From: Oegoconia quadripuncta
Taxonomy: Eukaryota > Arthropoda > Insecta > Lepidoptera > Autostichidae
NCBI GenBank assembly: GCA_949316235.1
Contig: OX438749.1
Span: 16,508,414-16,572,413, forward strand
Length of the DNA: 64,000 nucleotides
Direction: 5' to 3'
Made by a program: the position numbers and the translations under genes. Of the stretch, positions 32,391 to 42,689 are shown one piece after another (the first letter of the stretch is position 1; each line of letters starts with the position of its first letter). Below the pieces are notes generated by a model. The model made no database searches. It saw nothing but the letters and a program-made list of their open reading frames with translations, and was not told the DNA's origin.

Positions 32391-32724
32391 TTATACACCC
32401 AATTCAGCCCGACGTCATTAAATCCAGTAATTACTATAGCATATCTACAACTGCGAACTTTCAGAAATAGATTATGTCACAGTTATGAGATGAATGACAT
32501 TAATTATAATTGATGTTAACTTGTTTAATTCGTCATCAATCATTAGAGGTCCTGATTATGAGCATGTTACCTGACACACGTAATTATGAGCCTTGATATA
32601 TGGCGATATCATTAGCTTAACTAGTGCGAGTATTATCGATTTTGATAGTTATGCATGAAATGTGAGACTTCAAAAATTTCGCCATGAAATATTTTACGTA
32701 TATCGAAGTAATTATCAGGAGCAG
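32391..32724. other. Nothing recognised
   Basis: AT-rich without a gene. Confidence 0.3.
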
Positions 32725-32835
32725 GGTGAATAGGCATTTACTGGGGTTTCGTGTTTCATCATCGACCACATCATCACTTTCGATCAGGTGAAATTGAGAT
32801 CAAACGCGTCTTTAGTCAACCAAAAAAAAACGGGT
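32725..32835 (+). mobile_element. LINE family H 3' end (copy 1)
   Basis: GGTGAATAGGCATTTACTGG to GGTGAAATTGAGATCAAACG and an A run. It matches the 3' ends at 52225 and 58305. Confidence 0.5.
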
Positions 32836-34092
32836 GAGTACTTTTGGAAAGTCTGAAACTAAGAAAGATCTACCTATATGAATCGAATCACGCAAGCTAC
32901 TTTTTTTATTTTTTATTTATTTATTAAAGAAACCAACAGCGTTACAGATATGTTTATATTACTACAAAGTACGAATGCAAAAAATAAGGCAAATTACAGG
33001 TTTCAGCATATAAACTATTATTGTATAATAATTTTTTTTTGATTTTTTTTGAAGTTCAAGCTAAGTAGTTAGGAACCACGTAATGGCTACTGCTCAAAAT
33101 TCCTTGGAAGCTGATTTTTCAACACGCTTTTATTAGCTTAACTATCGGATGTCAATGTTAACCTACTTCTTATTGTCGTATCGAAATAAAACTCGGTATG
33201 TATATGTCTTCCGGAGAGACAATATTATAATTTGGTATATTGGAGCTGATCTGTTGATGGAGCCAGGAGGTAGATGGTGGAACTTTTCAGTGGCTACTAG
33301 GAAAGCCCTCGAGTTTGGGCTTATGTGATTTGTTTTGATGAGTCCAATATATTGCACGTCCAGGGTCCGATGATGGAGTCAGGTGGTGGATCGTAGTCTC
33401 TAGCGTGTTTTTTGTTTTTATAAACTACATAAATTAAGTCTAAAATCGATAACGTGGTTCCATAGAAAAATTTCTCTATCTGTCATAGTTTGGGGTTTTT
33501 TCCATATTTTAACTATTAACCTTATATTTTTTTTAGACAATTAGCGTAGGTCACACTACTCATACAGTAACATTAGTGTTGATTTTTGGTAACAAATCGC
33601 TAACCGCTTATACTTTTTATTTCGGGTAAGCGAAGAAAGTCTTAGAGTATAGGTGTGCAGCTTTTTTATTTACAAGAAGCGAATTTTTCCTTTGATGTAT
33701 ATTTTCACTGAGAACGATTCTATATCTTATTTCTTTACCAGCTTGTTTATATCCATTTGGATCTTTGATTTACTCTAAAATTAAAAACTATATATTGCAT
33801 TTTTTTCGGTTACTATGGTAAACTTAAAATTGCTAGTAGTTTAATAACAATATTTAATTAATATCGATTTAATAATAATATAAATTAGCTTTTGTTGTAG
33901 TATAAATTTTTGTGTGTAAACTCCCTGATAGATATGACTATTCTATTAAACCGACTGAAATAAGTATGTACATGAAACAACAAATTAAAATATATTTCTC
34001 CTTCTAAATTTTTCGATTACCTCGACTTAAAAACAAACTACTGTATCTTTTCACATAATGTGATTGTCAATAAATTTATAAAAAGAATATCT
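32836..34092. other. Nothing recognised
   Basis: AT-rich. The minus frame 33357-33163 has no motif. Confidence 0.3.
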
Positions 34093-34480
34093 GGGGGCAC
34101 GGCAGTGCCCCCGCCAAGTCGAGCGCGAAGCAAACACTGCCGTACCATCCTTTACTGGAATCATTTCGCCGCATTTTCAGGCCCCTATTTTAGAACCTCT
34201 GGATAAGACTAGAACGCAGAAATTTTCGTCATCCAGTAAGCTATAATCACATACTTAAAATCCAAAATTTCAAGTCTGTAGGTCATTTAGTTCCGAAGTT
34301 AAGCGAAAGCAAAGTTTCGCATTTATGACACTCACTCACTCACTCACTCACTCACTTACTCATGATCATCAAAATAGAACTAGTACTTCCCATAAACTCA
34401 GAGAGCTGAAATTTGGTACAGAGTTATGGTTTAATGGCCACATAAAGGGAAAACTATAAAAACTAGGATAATCGAAGATC
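34093..34480. mobile_element. Interspersed repeat with CACT microsatellite
   Basis: GGGGGCACGGCAGTGCCCCC (a short inverted repeat), TTCCGAAGTTAAGCGAAAGC, TTTCGCATTTATGACACTCA, a (CACT)n run at 34329-34361 and GAGCTGAAATTTGGTACAGA. This resembles common lepidopteran repeats. No coding frame. Confidence 0.5.
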
Positions 34481-34615
34481 TGGAGTACCTGGTGACCCTG
34501 ATTAGGAAACACAAGAGCCCAACCAAACTATTAGAGATCGACATATACCGCCTTTACAAAAAATATTCAACTTGGTGGGCCGCTTCATTTGATGTCAAAA
34601 ATCGAAGGTCTGAAG

Positions 34616-35147
34616 TATCTGATGAAGAACCCTCAGCTAGTCTCAGCTGTATTAGAGATATGGTAATGCCCCCTTCTACTATTGGTACATAGAAAAATTG
34701 ACTGTCATTGCAAAAATCCAGCGTAGTGGGACGCATCTTCTAATTTAATCTAGCCTATAGCATCCCACTGCTGGGCGCATGCTTCCCCTTCTGCTTATAA
34801 TACGCATATAAATAAAATTAAAGGAAAACTCAGGATAAGACTACACTGGCTTTTATACTTATACTTACAAGTTTACAAGAAGAAATAGTCGAACGATTAA
34901 CTTTATATCTGACGAAGAACCCTCAGCTGGTCCCAGCTGTATTAGAGATATGGTAATGCCCCCTTCTACTATTATTGGTACTTAAAAAAATCGACTGTCC
35001 AGCGTAGTGGGACACATCTTCTAATTTAATCTAGCCTATAGCGTCCCACTGCTGGGCGAATGCCTCCCCTTCTGCTTTTAATACGAATATAAATAAAATT
35101 AAAGGAAAACTCTGGATAAGACTAGACTGGCTTTTATACTTATACTT
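34616..35147. repeat. Direct duplication of a roughly 245-bp segment
   Basis: Unit 1 (34616-34866) and unit 2 (34906-35147) share GAAGAACCCTCAGCT, GATATGGTAATGCCCCCTTC, CATCTTCTAATTTAATCTAG, GCATCCCACTGCTGGGCG-type text and CTGGCTTTTATACTTATACT, with small indels. Each unit contains an RTE-LINE-like CCCACTGCTGGGC scrap. Confidence 0.8.
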
Positions 35148-36689
35148 TATGGTTAATTGAACTTACCTAAGTGAACTTCAACCAAAATTATACGAGTTGC
35201 TGCATCCGTAGAGATTTAATAAACCATGTAGTCCGTTTTCTGTCGTACTGCATCACCACACGATTTTTTAGATCTATATTTAACAAATCTAAAATAAAAA
35301 CAAGGCATTTGACTCCCGTAGTAGGTAGTTGCGCTGTGGTCCGGCAGGGGGCTCTGTCTTCATTCGTTTTCCGTGTGTTGCATCATCCACGTTCGCTCCG
35401 TTAAAATAAAGAATTTCGCGGTGTAAAGTGAAGTTTTTAGACTACTACTACTACGCATTGACGATGGAAAATTGCCACTTGGAAAACGTTGATTCAATAA
35501 CCAGTCAATTGTAGGCTTGATAAAGCCACTAACGTATAAAGAATGTTATGTAAACGCCACACAGATTATTCACTAATAGTTTGCCGTTGAACATTCTTAA
35601 TAACATAATTAATAACATTAATAGCGGTTCTGGCGACAGATTGGTGCAATGGTGTCATGGAGCACCTGGTTTTGTACCCCTGTGTACCCTTCAACGGCCA
35701 AGTCACACAACATTAACTATAATAATAAAGAAATCGCAGTAAGGAACCTTACACTTGGCACGACTTTGTATAGATTTCATTACTTTTTAGAGATAATCAA
35801 GCAGCTCCATCGAGACTTGGCTAGTTTTTTACAGAATGTTTTTGATGGGATTTATTTTTCGCGGCCAATGCTACGAAACTTTAACAAGATCCAACTAGAA
35901 ATATGCAACCTTACTGTACTTACCTACTTTCCGTGTACAGTCGGATCCACAATTAGATAGATAAATAACGCATGTATTTGTTAGTCCAGTCCACACACAT
36001 ACATACAACGTTTAACCTCAATAACAATTGTAGATCGATACGTTTATGGCGACGTATTACAGGATTATTGTTTAAGTATGTGTGAGCTGCAGCAGCACAA
36101 AAGGGTTATAATCCATACACTAAGCTATAGCTCAAAAAGCAAAACACTGATTTTCAGCTATAGCCAAAGAGAACGTGGAGAATCACACAGGGCCATTTTA
36201 CATGGTTAAGCGTAGCATGCTGGTTATTTGAGCTGTACCATCAAAAAAAAATCAAAATCAAAATCAAAAAAAAATTTATTCAATGAAGGATACAAAAATA
36301 CCACTTATCGAAAGTCAACATGTCATTATTTTTTTTAACTACATTACTATACATTATCAATCAAATAAAATAAAATAAAATAAGAACATCCGCAATTCTT
36401 TAAAATTATAGTCTGGACAAGAGAGCCATTTTAGAGAACTGCGGTTGGTATAACTTCAATAGGCATCATCCCACCATTATTCATATAAGGCAGCCACATT
36501 AACTATAACGCCGACTGTACCTGACCGAGACGTTCCGTCACGTTTTGTATGGGTTTGCTCTATTATGAAAATTCCGAGTGGTAAAGCAACTCCGGTGTTC
36601 TTAGTAGACGGGGAAATGATCGTTAGGTACGAAAGCTGATGTTTAGTAATTTTAAACCTTATCGCCGCAGAGTAAGAATTACCTATATT
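35148..36689. other. Mostly unassigned; LINE tail scrap at 36240
   Basis: 36240-36310 (-) has ATCAAAATCAAAATCAAAAA, the (TTTTGA)n tail type of the LINE copies at 20572 and 60580. No gene. The + frame 35649-35960 has no motif. Confidence 0.35.
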
Positions 36690-37113
36690 TTTAACTGTTT
36701 AATTTTTATTTTCAAAACCATCTTCGAATAAAGCGTTAAATGTGTCATTTGACGGCCGCGTTTGAAGCCTATTCCATAATAATTACATCATTAAATTACA
36801 TAAACAAAGAAAATTTGGAGAAAATATATGTTCCAAATAAATTTCTCATGATAGAAATCCTATGAATCCCGCCAGTAGCATATCAATCTACGGCTGGCGC
36901 GTGCGTTTTTAAAAAAACAAAATTAAACTACCTATTTATTTATTTATTTATCATTTATTGCACACAAGAAAAAAACATACAGATACAACATAATAGAGAC
37001 GACACAACAGGTTCTGCTTATTTCTACAATGAAATACCTATGCCAATAACTTCTATTTCACTTACCTAATATGTCCTATTTTTTTCCTTACGGCAAAAAA
37101 ACTCATCCGGTAT
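36690..37113. mobile_element. MITE family G (copy 2) with a nested retroposon
   Basis: Matches copy 1 (TTCAAAACCATCTTCGAATA to CTTACGGCAAAAAAACTCAT) but lacks the left terminus. At 36936-37034 it holds a 99-bp insertion that, on the minus strand, ends GTGTGCAATAAATGATAAAT with a (TAAA)n tail, flanked by the 7-bp duplication TACCTAT (36929-36935 and 37035-37041). Confidence 0.7.
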
Positions 37114-37116
37114 AAT

Positions 37117-37349
37117 ACTAGCTTTCCACCCGCGTCTTTGCCTGCGTGGAATAACGTTATCGCGGAAATTTGTTTATCCTGCGACAACTATTCACTTTAT
37201 CGGGACAAAAAACGTCCTATGTTGTCCAGGGTAAATTAGAATTATTTAGGTAGACCTGTATACCAAATAATCATCCAAATCCCTTCATGCGTTTCGCCGT
37301 GATTGATAAACAAACAAACAAACATCCAAACTTTCGCATTTATAATATT
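37117..37349 (-). mobile_element. Interspersed repeat family B (copy 3)
   Basis: ACTAGCTTTCCACCCGCGTC to CTTTCGCATTTATAATATT, ending where MITE family F begins. Confidence 0.6.
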
Positions 37350-37395
37350 GGGTCTTTACCTATGAAATTGGAGTTTTTTTTCTTCGCTAATCATA

Positions 37396-37665
37396 TACAG
37401 GGCGTCCCAAAGTTATGGGACATGAAGGGGAAGTACCTTAAATATCGTAGATAGTGAATTTTGCTCAAAGAAGACTTTATGTTATTTTTAAAAGTTAGTA
37501 ATTCTGCATTCATAGATTTTCTAAAAATTACTTGCTTCGGCTGGGAATCGAACCGACTTAAATGTGAAAAAAAAAACACCCTACTTTTATGATGCCAATC
37601 GAAAGAATAGCTAAAAAATAATAACTCTGCCTAAGTAACATAGTATTTTAAAAGAAAGGAACAAC
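37396..37665. repeat. Left terminal inverted repeat of the mariner element
   Basis: 270 bp. Contains a 10-base A run and, on the minus strand, GGTTCGATTCCCAGCC, a perfect Pol III B-box-like sequence. Two substitutions relative to the right TIR were seen. Confidence 0.93.
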
Positions 37666-38109
37666 ATAAAATGATTGAGTCAAATTTCAAGAAAGTTATT
37701 TATTGCCGACGACGTTCGAAAAGTAGCGATATTATCATTCCAAAGATAGCATTGATTATTCGTAAATAAGTACCCACTTCATAAAATAGGTACTAACATA
37801 GTTTTCCTTATTATAAGTGCACGTGTAGATGAAATGATAAAACTTGTATTTCAATACGTCCTCTGTAAGCTAGACAGAAGGCAAATTAAAAACAAAAATA
37901 AATAATTTATAATTTGAAAATGGAACAGTTTATGACAGCGTTTGTTTGAATGCATACTTTTTAAGATATTTTAAAAAGAAGTGATATTTTTAAATGTTGT
38001 TCTTAAATTTGAAAATGGAACAGTATGTGCGAGCGTTTGTTTTTCGGATATTGATCTGTTTAGTCTCAATTCACTTACACAAGTGTTATTGTGTTAATTT
38101 ATTGCGAAC

Positions 38110-39171
38110 ATGGCATATCAAGTAAGTTTTGATCTAATGGAAGCATATTTTTTGAACGATAAAGATATCTCTAGAAGTTTGCGGTGGTATGGCGTAAAAT
38201 ATCCTGATAGACAAATACCGTCTCGTAAAGTTTTGAAAAGGCTTGTGAACAATTTGAAAACTCTGGGACGTTTCGATAAACGCCCAAGAGAACCACAGCA
38301 AGAAAACCATACGATCAACGACGAAGAACTTGGTATTTTAATTTACTTTTCGGCTTTTCCGAAAGCATCGGTGAGAGAAGGAGAACATGAAATTGGAGTT
38401 TCAAAAAGTAAAATACACCGTGTATTAAAAAAACACGGTTTTAAGAGTTATGTTGAAGGACGATTGGTTCAAAAATTACTTCCGGGCGATACAGAAAGGA
38501 GAAAAAATTTCTGTCTTGATATCCAGGCACGATTGCTCGAAGATCCAAATTTTTTGGATAATATTATTTGGACAGACGAATCTAACTTTAGCAATAACGG
38601 TATGTATAACCGCAACAATAATCGTATTTGGTCTAAAGAAAATCCCCTACGAGTGACTGAAACTAATAACCAAGTGCGTTTTTCACTCAACTGTTGGTGC
38701 GGACTTTTAAAAAACCGGGTTTTCTTAATCCATTTTTACCAAGGAACCTTGAACACAGAAAAGTATTTAGGAATACTTCAAATTTTAAGGGATAAGATAA
38801 GAAACCATTCCGCGGCGGAGCAAGAAAACTTAATTTTCCAACAAGATGGAGCTCCGGCTCATAATAGTCGGAGAGCAGCAGATTTTCTAAATGAATGTTT
38901 TCCTACATGGATTGGTACAAATGGACCGATTAGATGGCCGGCCAGATCCCCGGACCTCACACCATTAGATTTCTTCTTTTGGGGATACGTGAAAGATATG
39001 CTATACAAAAAGCGATACGAGAACGTAGGCGAGTTGCAAACAGAATTGTGCCATATCACATCGAGTGTTCACCATAAAATGATTAGAAAATCAACAGGCA
39101 GCGGGCTCATTAAAAGATTGGCGATTTGCGTAAGACAAGAGGGATCACATTTTGAGCATTTAATTAATTAA
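38110..39171 (+). CDS. Mariner-type DDD transposase, 353 aa
   Basis: Catalyses cut-and-paste excision and integration at TA sites by binding the element's TIRs. The N-terminal region (about 1-65) has the P-D-R-x(2)-P-S pattern and following helices of the DUF4817-type DNA-binding domain of insect mariner-like transposases. A second helix-turn-helix (about 90-115, V-S-K-S-K-I-H-R-V-L-K-K-H-G-F) follows. The catalytic triad is D156 (IIWTDESNF), D246 (FQQDGAPAH) and D287 (RSPDLTPLDFFFWG), giving 89 and 40 intervening residues, a DD40D pattern distinct from the classic mariner DD34D. No stop or frameshift interrupts it and the length is normal for the family. The start ATG at 38110 is the first of the frame. 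An upstream overlapping frame starting at 38015 (MEQYVRAFVF) is not continuous with it. The gene is alone in the element. It looks functional, which is an inference from integrity only. Confidence 0.93.
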   Translation: MAYQVSFDLMEAYFLNDKDISRSLRWYGVKYPDRQIPSRKVLKRLVNNLKTLGRFDKRPREPQQENHTINDEELGILIYFSAFPKASVREGEHEIGVSKSKIHRVLKKHGFKSYVEGRLVQKLLPGDTERRKNFCLDIQARLLEDPNFLDNIIWTDESNFSNNGMYNRNNNRIWSKENPLRVTETNNQVRFSLNCWCGLLKNRVFLIHFYQGTLNTEKYLGILQILRDKIRNHSAAEQENLIFQQDGAPAHNSRRAADFLNECFPTWIGTNGPIRWPARSPDLTPLDFFFWGYVKDMLYKKRYENVGELQTELCHITSSVHHKMIRKSTGSGLIKRLAICVRQEGSHFEHLIN

Positions 39172-39249
39172 TTTACAAAAAAATACCTACTTAATTGACT
39201 ACGGCAGTTTCATGTATGTTTTTTATTTGATTAAAATGATTAATTTCAC

Positions 39250-39519
39250 GTTGTTCCTTTCTTTTAAAATACTATGTTACTTAGGCAGAGTTATTATTTT
39301 TTAGCTATTCTTTCGATTGGCATCATAAAAGTAGGGTGTTTTTTTTTTCACATTTGAGTCGGTTCGATTCCCAGCCGAAGCAAATAATTTTTAGAAAATC
39401 TATGAATGCAGAATTACTAACTTTTAAAAATAACATAAAGTCTTCTTTGAGCAAAATTCACTATCTACGATATTTAAGGTACTTCCCCTTCATGTCCCAT
39501 AACTTTGGGACGCCCTGTA
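39250..39519. repeat. Right terminal inverted repeat of the mariner element
   Basis: Complement of 37396-37665, ending GGGACGCCCTGTA. Contains GGTTCGATTCCCAGCC on the + strand. Confidence 0.93.
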
Positions 39520-39991
39520 TACCAATTCCTGCGGTTTTCAAAGCTATATCCAAATTTGTTTTTTATTTGCAAAATGGAATATTATTTCAAGGTTTCACAT
39601 GAAATATTTTTTTATTTTTGGGCTAAATCACATAATAAAAAAAATTTGAACAGAATTCTTTTCATGTGCTTCCCATAATCATCATTTTTTAAAGCGGTTA
39701 CTTTTAAAAATTTACGCTGCCTATATTTAACTTAATGTTATCCGATAATACACATAAAGTTTAGCTAAATTTGGATTTGACGTTCCCAAAAAAATCAAAA
39801 ATGTTTGTATGGAGAAAACAGTCTTAATGAAATTCTTCATACAAAACGCCAATTTCATAGGTAAGGACCTAATATTACTTAGATTTAGGGGAAGAGACGG
39901 TTGCTTCAATCTATTCCACCGGTAACCACACGCTTGTCTGCTTTTATTAGGTGCTTGCTCCGTGAGAGCCAAGCACTTGTCTTTTTCGAGA

Positions 39992-40107
39992 GATGTCTGC
40001 GCGTCTGGTCGAAATTTCTGATGTTCGAGTCATCAGAAATTTCGACTGACCTCTATTTTGCACAGATGCTGTCTCTCACCGGAAACGCACATAGACGCGC
40101 AGACATC
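39992..40107. repeat. Nested inverted repeats
   Basis: The outer arms GATGTCTGCGCGTCT (39992) and AGACGCGCAGACATC (40093) enclose a tighter perfect hairpin, GTCGAAATTTCTGATG (40008) with CATCAGAAATTTCGAC (40031), loop TTCGAGT. Confidence 0.85.
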
Positions 40108-40149
40108 CTTCCGCTCTAGCTTCCGCTTTTATTTTGTTACTAAATGTTA

Positions 40150-40436
40150 TAAAAATGACAAATAAATAAATATCTATCATATACATATAGCGCCATCTAG
40201 TTCTACAATAAGCAACTAGGCTTGTATTATGGATACCAGATGTTTAATAAACTAAAGAAATACTTTTTTTTTTTGTAAATAAATTCATATATAAACGAAA
40301 AACTTCCCTAACTCTGGAACACATGTCTGTATTCATCACACAAACATATGCCCCTAGCGGGATTCGAACCCGGGACCTTTTGGTATAGCAGTTAGAGTTT
40401 CTAACCACTACATCAAAAACAGGTCGTCAGTTATTA
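40150..40436 (-). mobile_element. SINE family C (copy 5)
   Basis: The minus strand has a B box GGGTTCGAATCCCGCTAGGG, TTTGTGTGATGAATACAGAC and CTAGATGGCGCTATATG. The head to 40436 includes AGTGGTTAGAAACTC. Confidence 0.7.
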
Positions 40437-41034
40437 TTAAACTTTTTTTTGATTAAACATCTTCACAATTATTTTAAAATAAATCCTGGAATAATATTTA
40501 GGATACATTTTACACCAATTTCGGTAGTAAATTTATTATCATTTATTTAATATTTATTAAGTAAATGGTAATAAATTATTACCTATGCGAGCAAAGCCGC
40601 GCCCGGAAGCTTGTACTCGTAATTATATAAAGAGAGGCATTCACATTATTTATCTCCATAGAGGCGCAATTAGAGTGGGTGGTATTCCGCAAACACCGCA
40701 CGTTTGGGAACAGAAAAATGTGAGGGGACAGTTTAGGCAGATAAAAATATTAGGCCGATATCTCATGACCTTAGCTAGGATCGCCAGTTAGAGATAGGTG
40801 TAGATATTTACTCTTGAATCGAGATCAAATTACGGTCGTTGAGTTAAAACACTTGAGTACACTCATGCCCTGGGTTGGTAGGTTATTAGTGCTTTGTACC
40901 TTAACAGGAAAAAGGCACCCTTATAGGATCACTTCGTTGTCCGTCTGTCTGTCAAAACCCTTTTTCTCAGGAATGCGTGAAGCTATCAAGTTGAAATTAG
41001 TCAATGCACTCAAAAAATACGGTCATATAGTATT
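40437..41034. other. Unassigned; interspersed-repeat fragment at 40905-41020
   Basis: AAAAGGCACCCTTATAGGAT and GTTGTCCGTCTGTCTGTC resemble the repeat at 27960-28080. The 172-codon + frame 40814-41332 merely crosses this repeat and two others. Confidence 0.4.
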
Positions 41035-41170
41035 GGATAGTGAGTCTATCAGCGAAACCAACGGTAGCGGGTTCGATTCCTTCGATGCGGTATGTGTGAC
41101 GATTACGAACATTTATTCCGATTATATAAATACTAGCAGCTGCCCGCGACTTCGTCCGCGTAGACTACAT
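41035..41170 (+). mobile_element. SINE family C fragment (copy 6) and family B scrap
   Basis: 41035-41131: GTGAGTCTATCAGCGAAACC, B box AGCGGGTTCGATTCC, TACGAACATTTATTCCG. 41132-41170: ACTAGCAGCTGCCCGCGACT, start of a reversed family B copy. Confidence 0.55.
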
Positions 41171-41352
41171 GAATCAACACTTTATTACTTTCCCACGGGA
41201 ATACATTCAGCAGAAAAATTACCATGTAGAGTTTATCTCAAACAGGAAAAGAAAAACCCTGGGCAGATAACCATGTTGGTGTTTTGCCAGGTAAATGAAT
41301 TAAGACAGGGATCCATTAAAAGACCTTTCTGAAAAATTCTGGTTTATATTTA

Positions 41353-42677
41353 TTAAAGTACTTCCTTATAAACAACATTCGTTGCCATGATTGAAGGTGG
41401 TAGCAATAAAACCAAACTTACACGGGAGCATGCCACATAGAACTGACCGTGAGAGAATCTGTCCTGTCGTAGGTCTACTCCGGCGAATTTGAGAGTTTGC
41501 CCCTGCGACTTATTTATTAATTAATAAATATATTTGATTTGATTTGATTGTCATGGCAAAACAGACCTTTAGTGGAAACTGAAGCCTTTTGAATTCAAAG
41601 GGAAGATCATTTGGTATTAATGGAATACGCGGTACAAACACTGTTTCTCCCTGAGCAGGACCTGTTAAAATATTGGCCTTTACTACGTTCCGGTGCAAAG
41701 CCTTGACTTGCAACCTAGTACCGTTACAAAGTTTGGGTGGCTTTAAATTTCTCAATAACATAACAGGTGCACCCACACGTAGTAAAAGTCTGTGAAATGG
41801 CATACCCGGTGGGTTCAAAGTGTTCAAAAATTCTACGGGATAATTAACGGCATCGTCGGTGTTTACCACGGTCCTTCAAAAGAGTTCAATAATATGTCAT
41901 TGATGACCGCTGCTTGGTCTTTCTTTGGGGTCAGTATAGCTCTTTCGCATAACCACTCTATTGATTTTTCCTTAATGAGAGCAATGTCTGGATACATTTT
42001 TGAAATCAGGTTTTCAACTGTTGTTACTGTAGTACACAGACCGGCAGGGACAGATATCATGCCATCTTTTTCGGGGTAATCACCGTTACCCAGTTTTAGC
42101 AAAAGGTCTGAAAATTGGCTGGCGGAAACATTACCTTCAAGGTGGACTGTCATATTTTTTGTTAATTTTAATATTTTGACCGAGGATCACAATGATGATC
42201 TTTTAAGACACGCTTTTATCTCATCGGCACGTGTTCCCCTTGGAACTACTGGTAGAGTTTGACAAAAGTCTCCCGCCAGCAATACAGTCAAACCACCCGT
42301 CAATCTTTTATTGCTCCGTATGTCTTGCAGCGTCCTATTCAAAGCTTCTATACCTTTTTTATGGGCCATAGTACTTACATCCCAGACAATAATTTTAGTT
42401 TTTCTTAATACTTCTGCAAATTTGCTCTGTTTTGAAATATTACATAATGGAGTTTCTACATTTGTTAAGTTAAGTGGCAACTTTAGGGCAGAGTGCGCGG
42501 TGCGACCGCCTTGCAAAAGTGTGCGGAAATTCCTGAAGAAGCCACAGCTAATGCAATATCACGTGTGACCCTTATTTTTCCCAAAATCAAATTTAATAGG
42601 TACGTTTTGCCGGTTCCTCCTGGAGCATCTAAAAAGAAAATTTGGCCCTCGCCTTTTTTTTTTGTAAATATATACAT
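41353..42677 (-). pseudogene. Helitron PIF1-like DNA helicase, decayed C-terminal half
   Basis: Collinear minus-strand pieces of the SF1 helicase domain of a Helitron Rep/helicase. Walker A is in DAPGGTGKTYLLN (about 42630-42590). The Walker B region reads VWDVSTMAHKKG, with Val where Glu is expected. The GDF-x-Q motif is LLAGDFCQTLPVVP. Then come VNYPVEFLNTLNPPG, the NGTRL segment, PRIPLIP and the final SQGQTL...FYVACSRVS ending at a stop at 41355-41353. Lesions: truncation by a SINE just upstream (42690), a frameshift near 42505, an in-frame TGA at 42189-42187, a frameshift near 41868 and an AT-rich insertion at about 41512-41548. The Rep/HUH nuclease half is absent. The element is clearly dead. 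Confidence 0.85.
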
Positions 42678-42689
42678 GTTATAAAATTA

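Larger units (their letters stand above)
37396..39519 (+). mobile_element. Near-intact mariner-superfamily transposon with 270-bp TIRs
   Basis: A 2124-bp element flanked by TA target duplications (37394-37395 and 39520-39521). The terminal inverted repeats (37396-37665 and 39250-39519) start TACAGGGCGTCCCAAAGTTA, are the same length and differ at only two positions by my reading. Between them lie a 444-bp leader, a complete transposase gene and a 78-bp 3' segment. The near-identity of the TIRs and the intact gene indicate a recent insertion. TIRs this long are unusual for mariners. Confidence 0.93.
37349..39873. mobile_element. MITE family F, interrupted by a mariner-type transposon
   Basis: The outer ends GGTCTTTACCTATGAAATTG (37351) and CCAATTTCATAGGTAAGGAC (39849) are inverted repeats. 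The right flank (39522-39850) matches 16086-16605 of the uninterrupted copy on the opposite strand. The inner 37396-39519 is a separate transposon. Confidence 0.8.

Noticed and set aside
34329..34361. (CACT)n run as a special signal
   Set aside because: Ordinary microsatellite inside an interspersed repeat.
38118..39059. Frames on both strands inside the transposase gene
   Set aside because: Shadows of the 353-codon transposase.
40814..41332. 172-codon + strand open frame
   Set aside because: It crosses an interspersed-repeat fragment, a SINE head and the start of another repeat, so the protein is a chance read-through.
42311..42684. + strand frames opposite the helicase
   Set aside because: Shadow frames of the minus-strand Helitron helicase.
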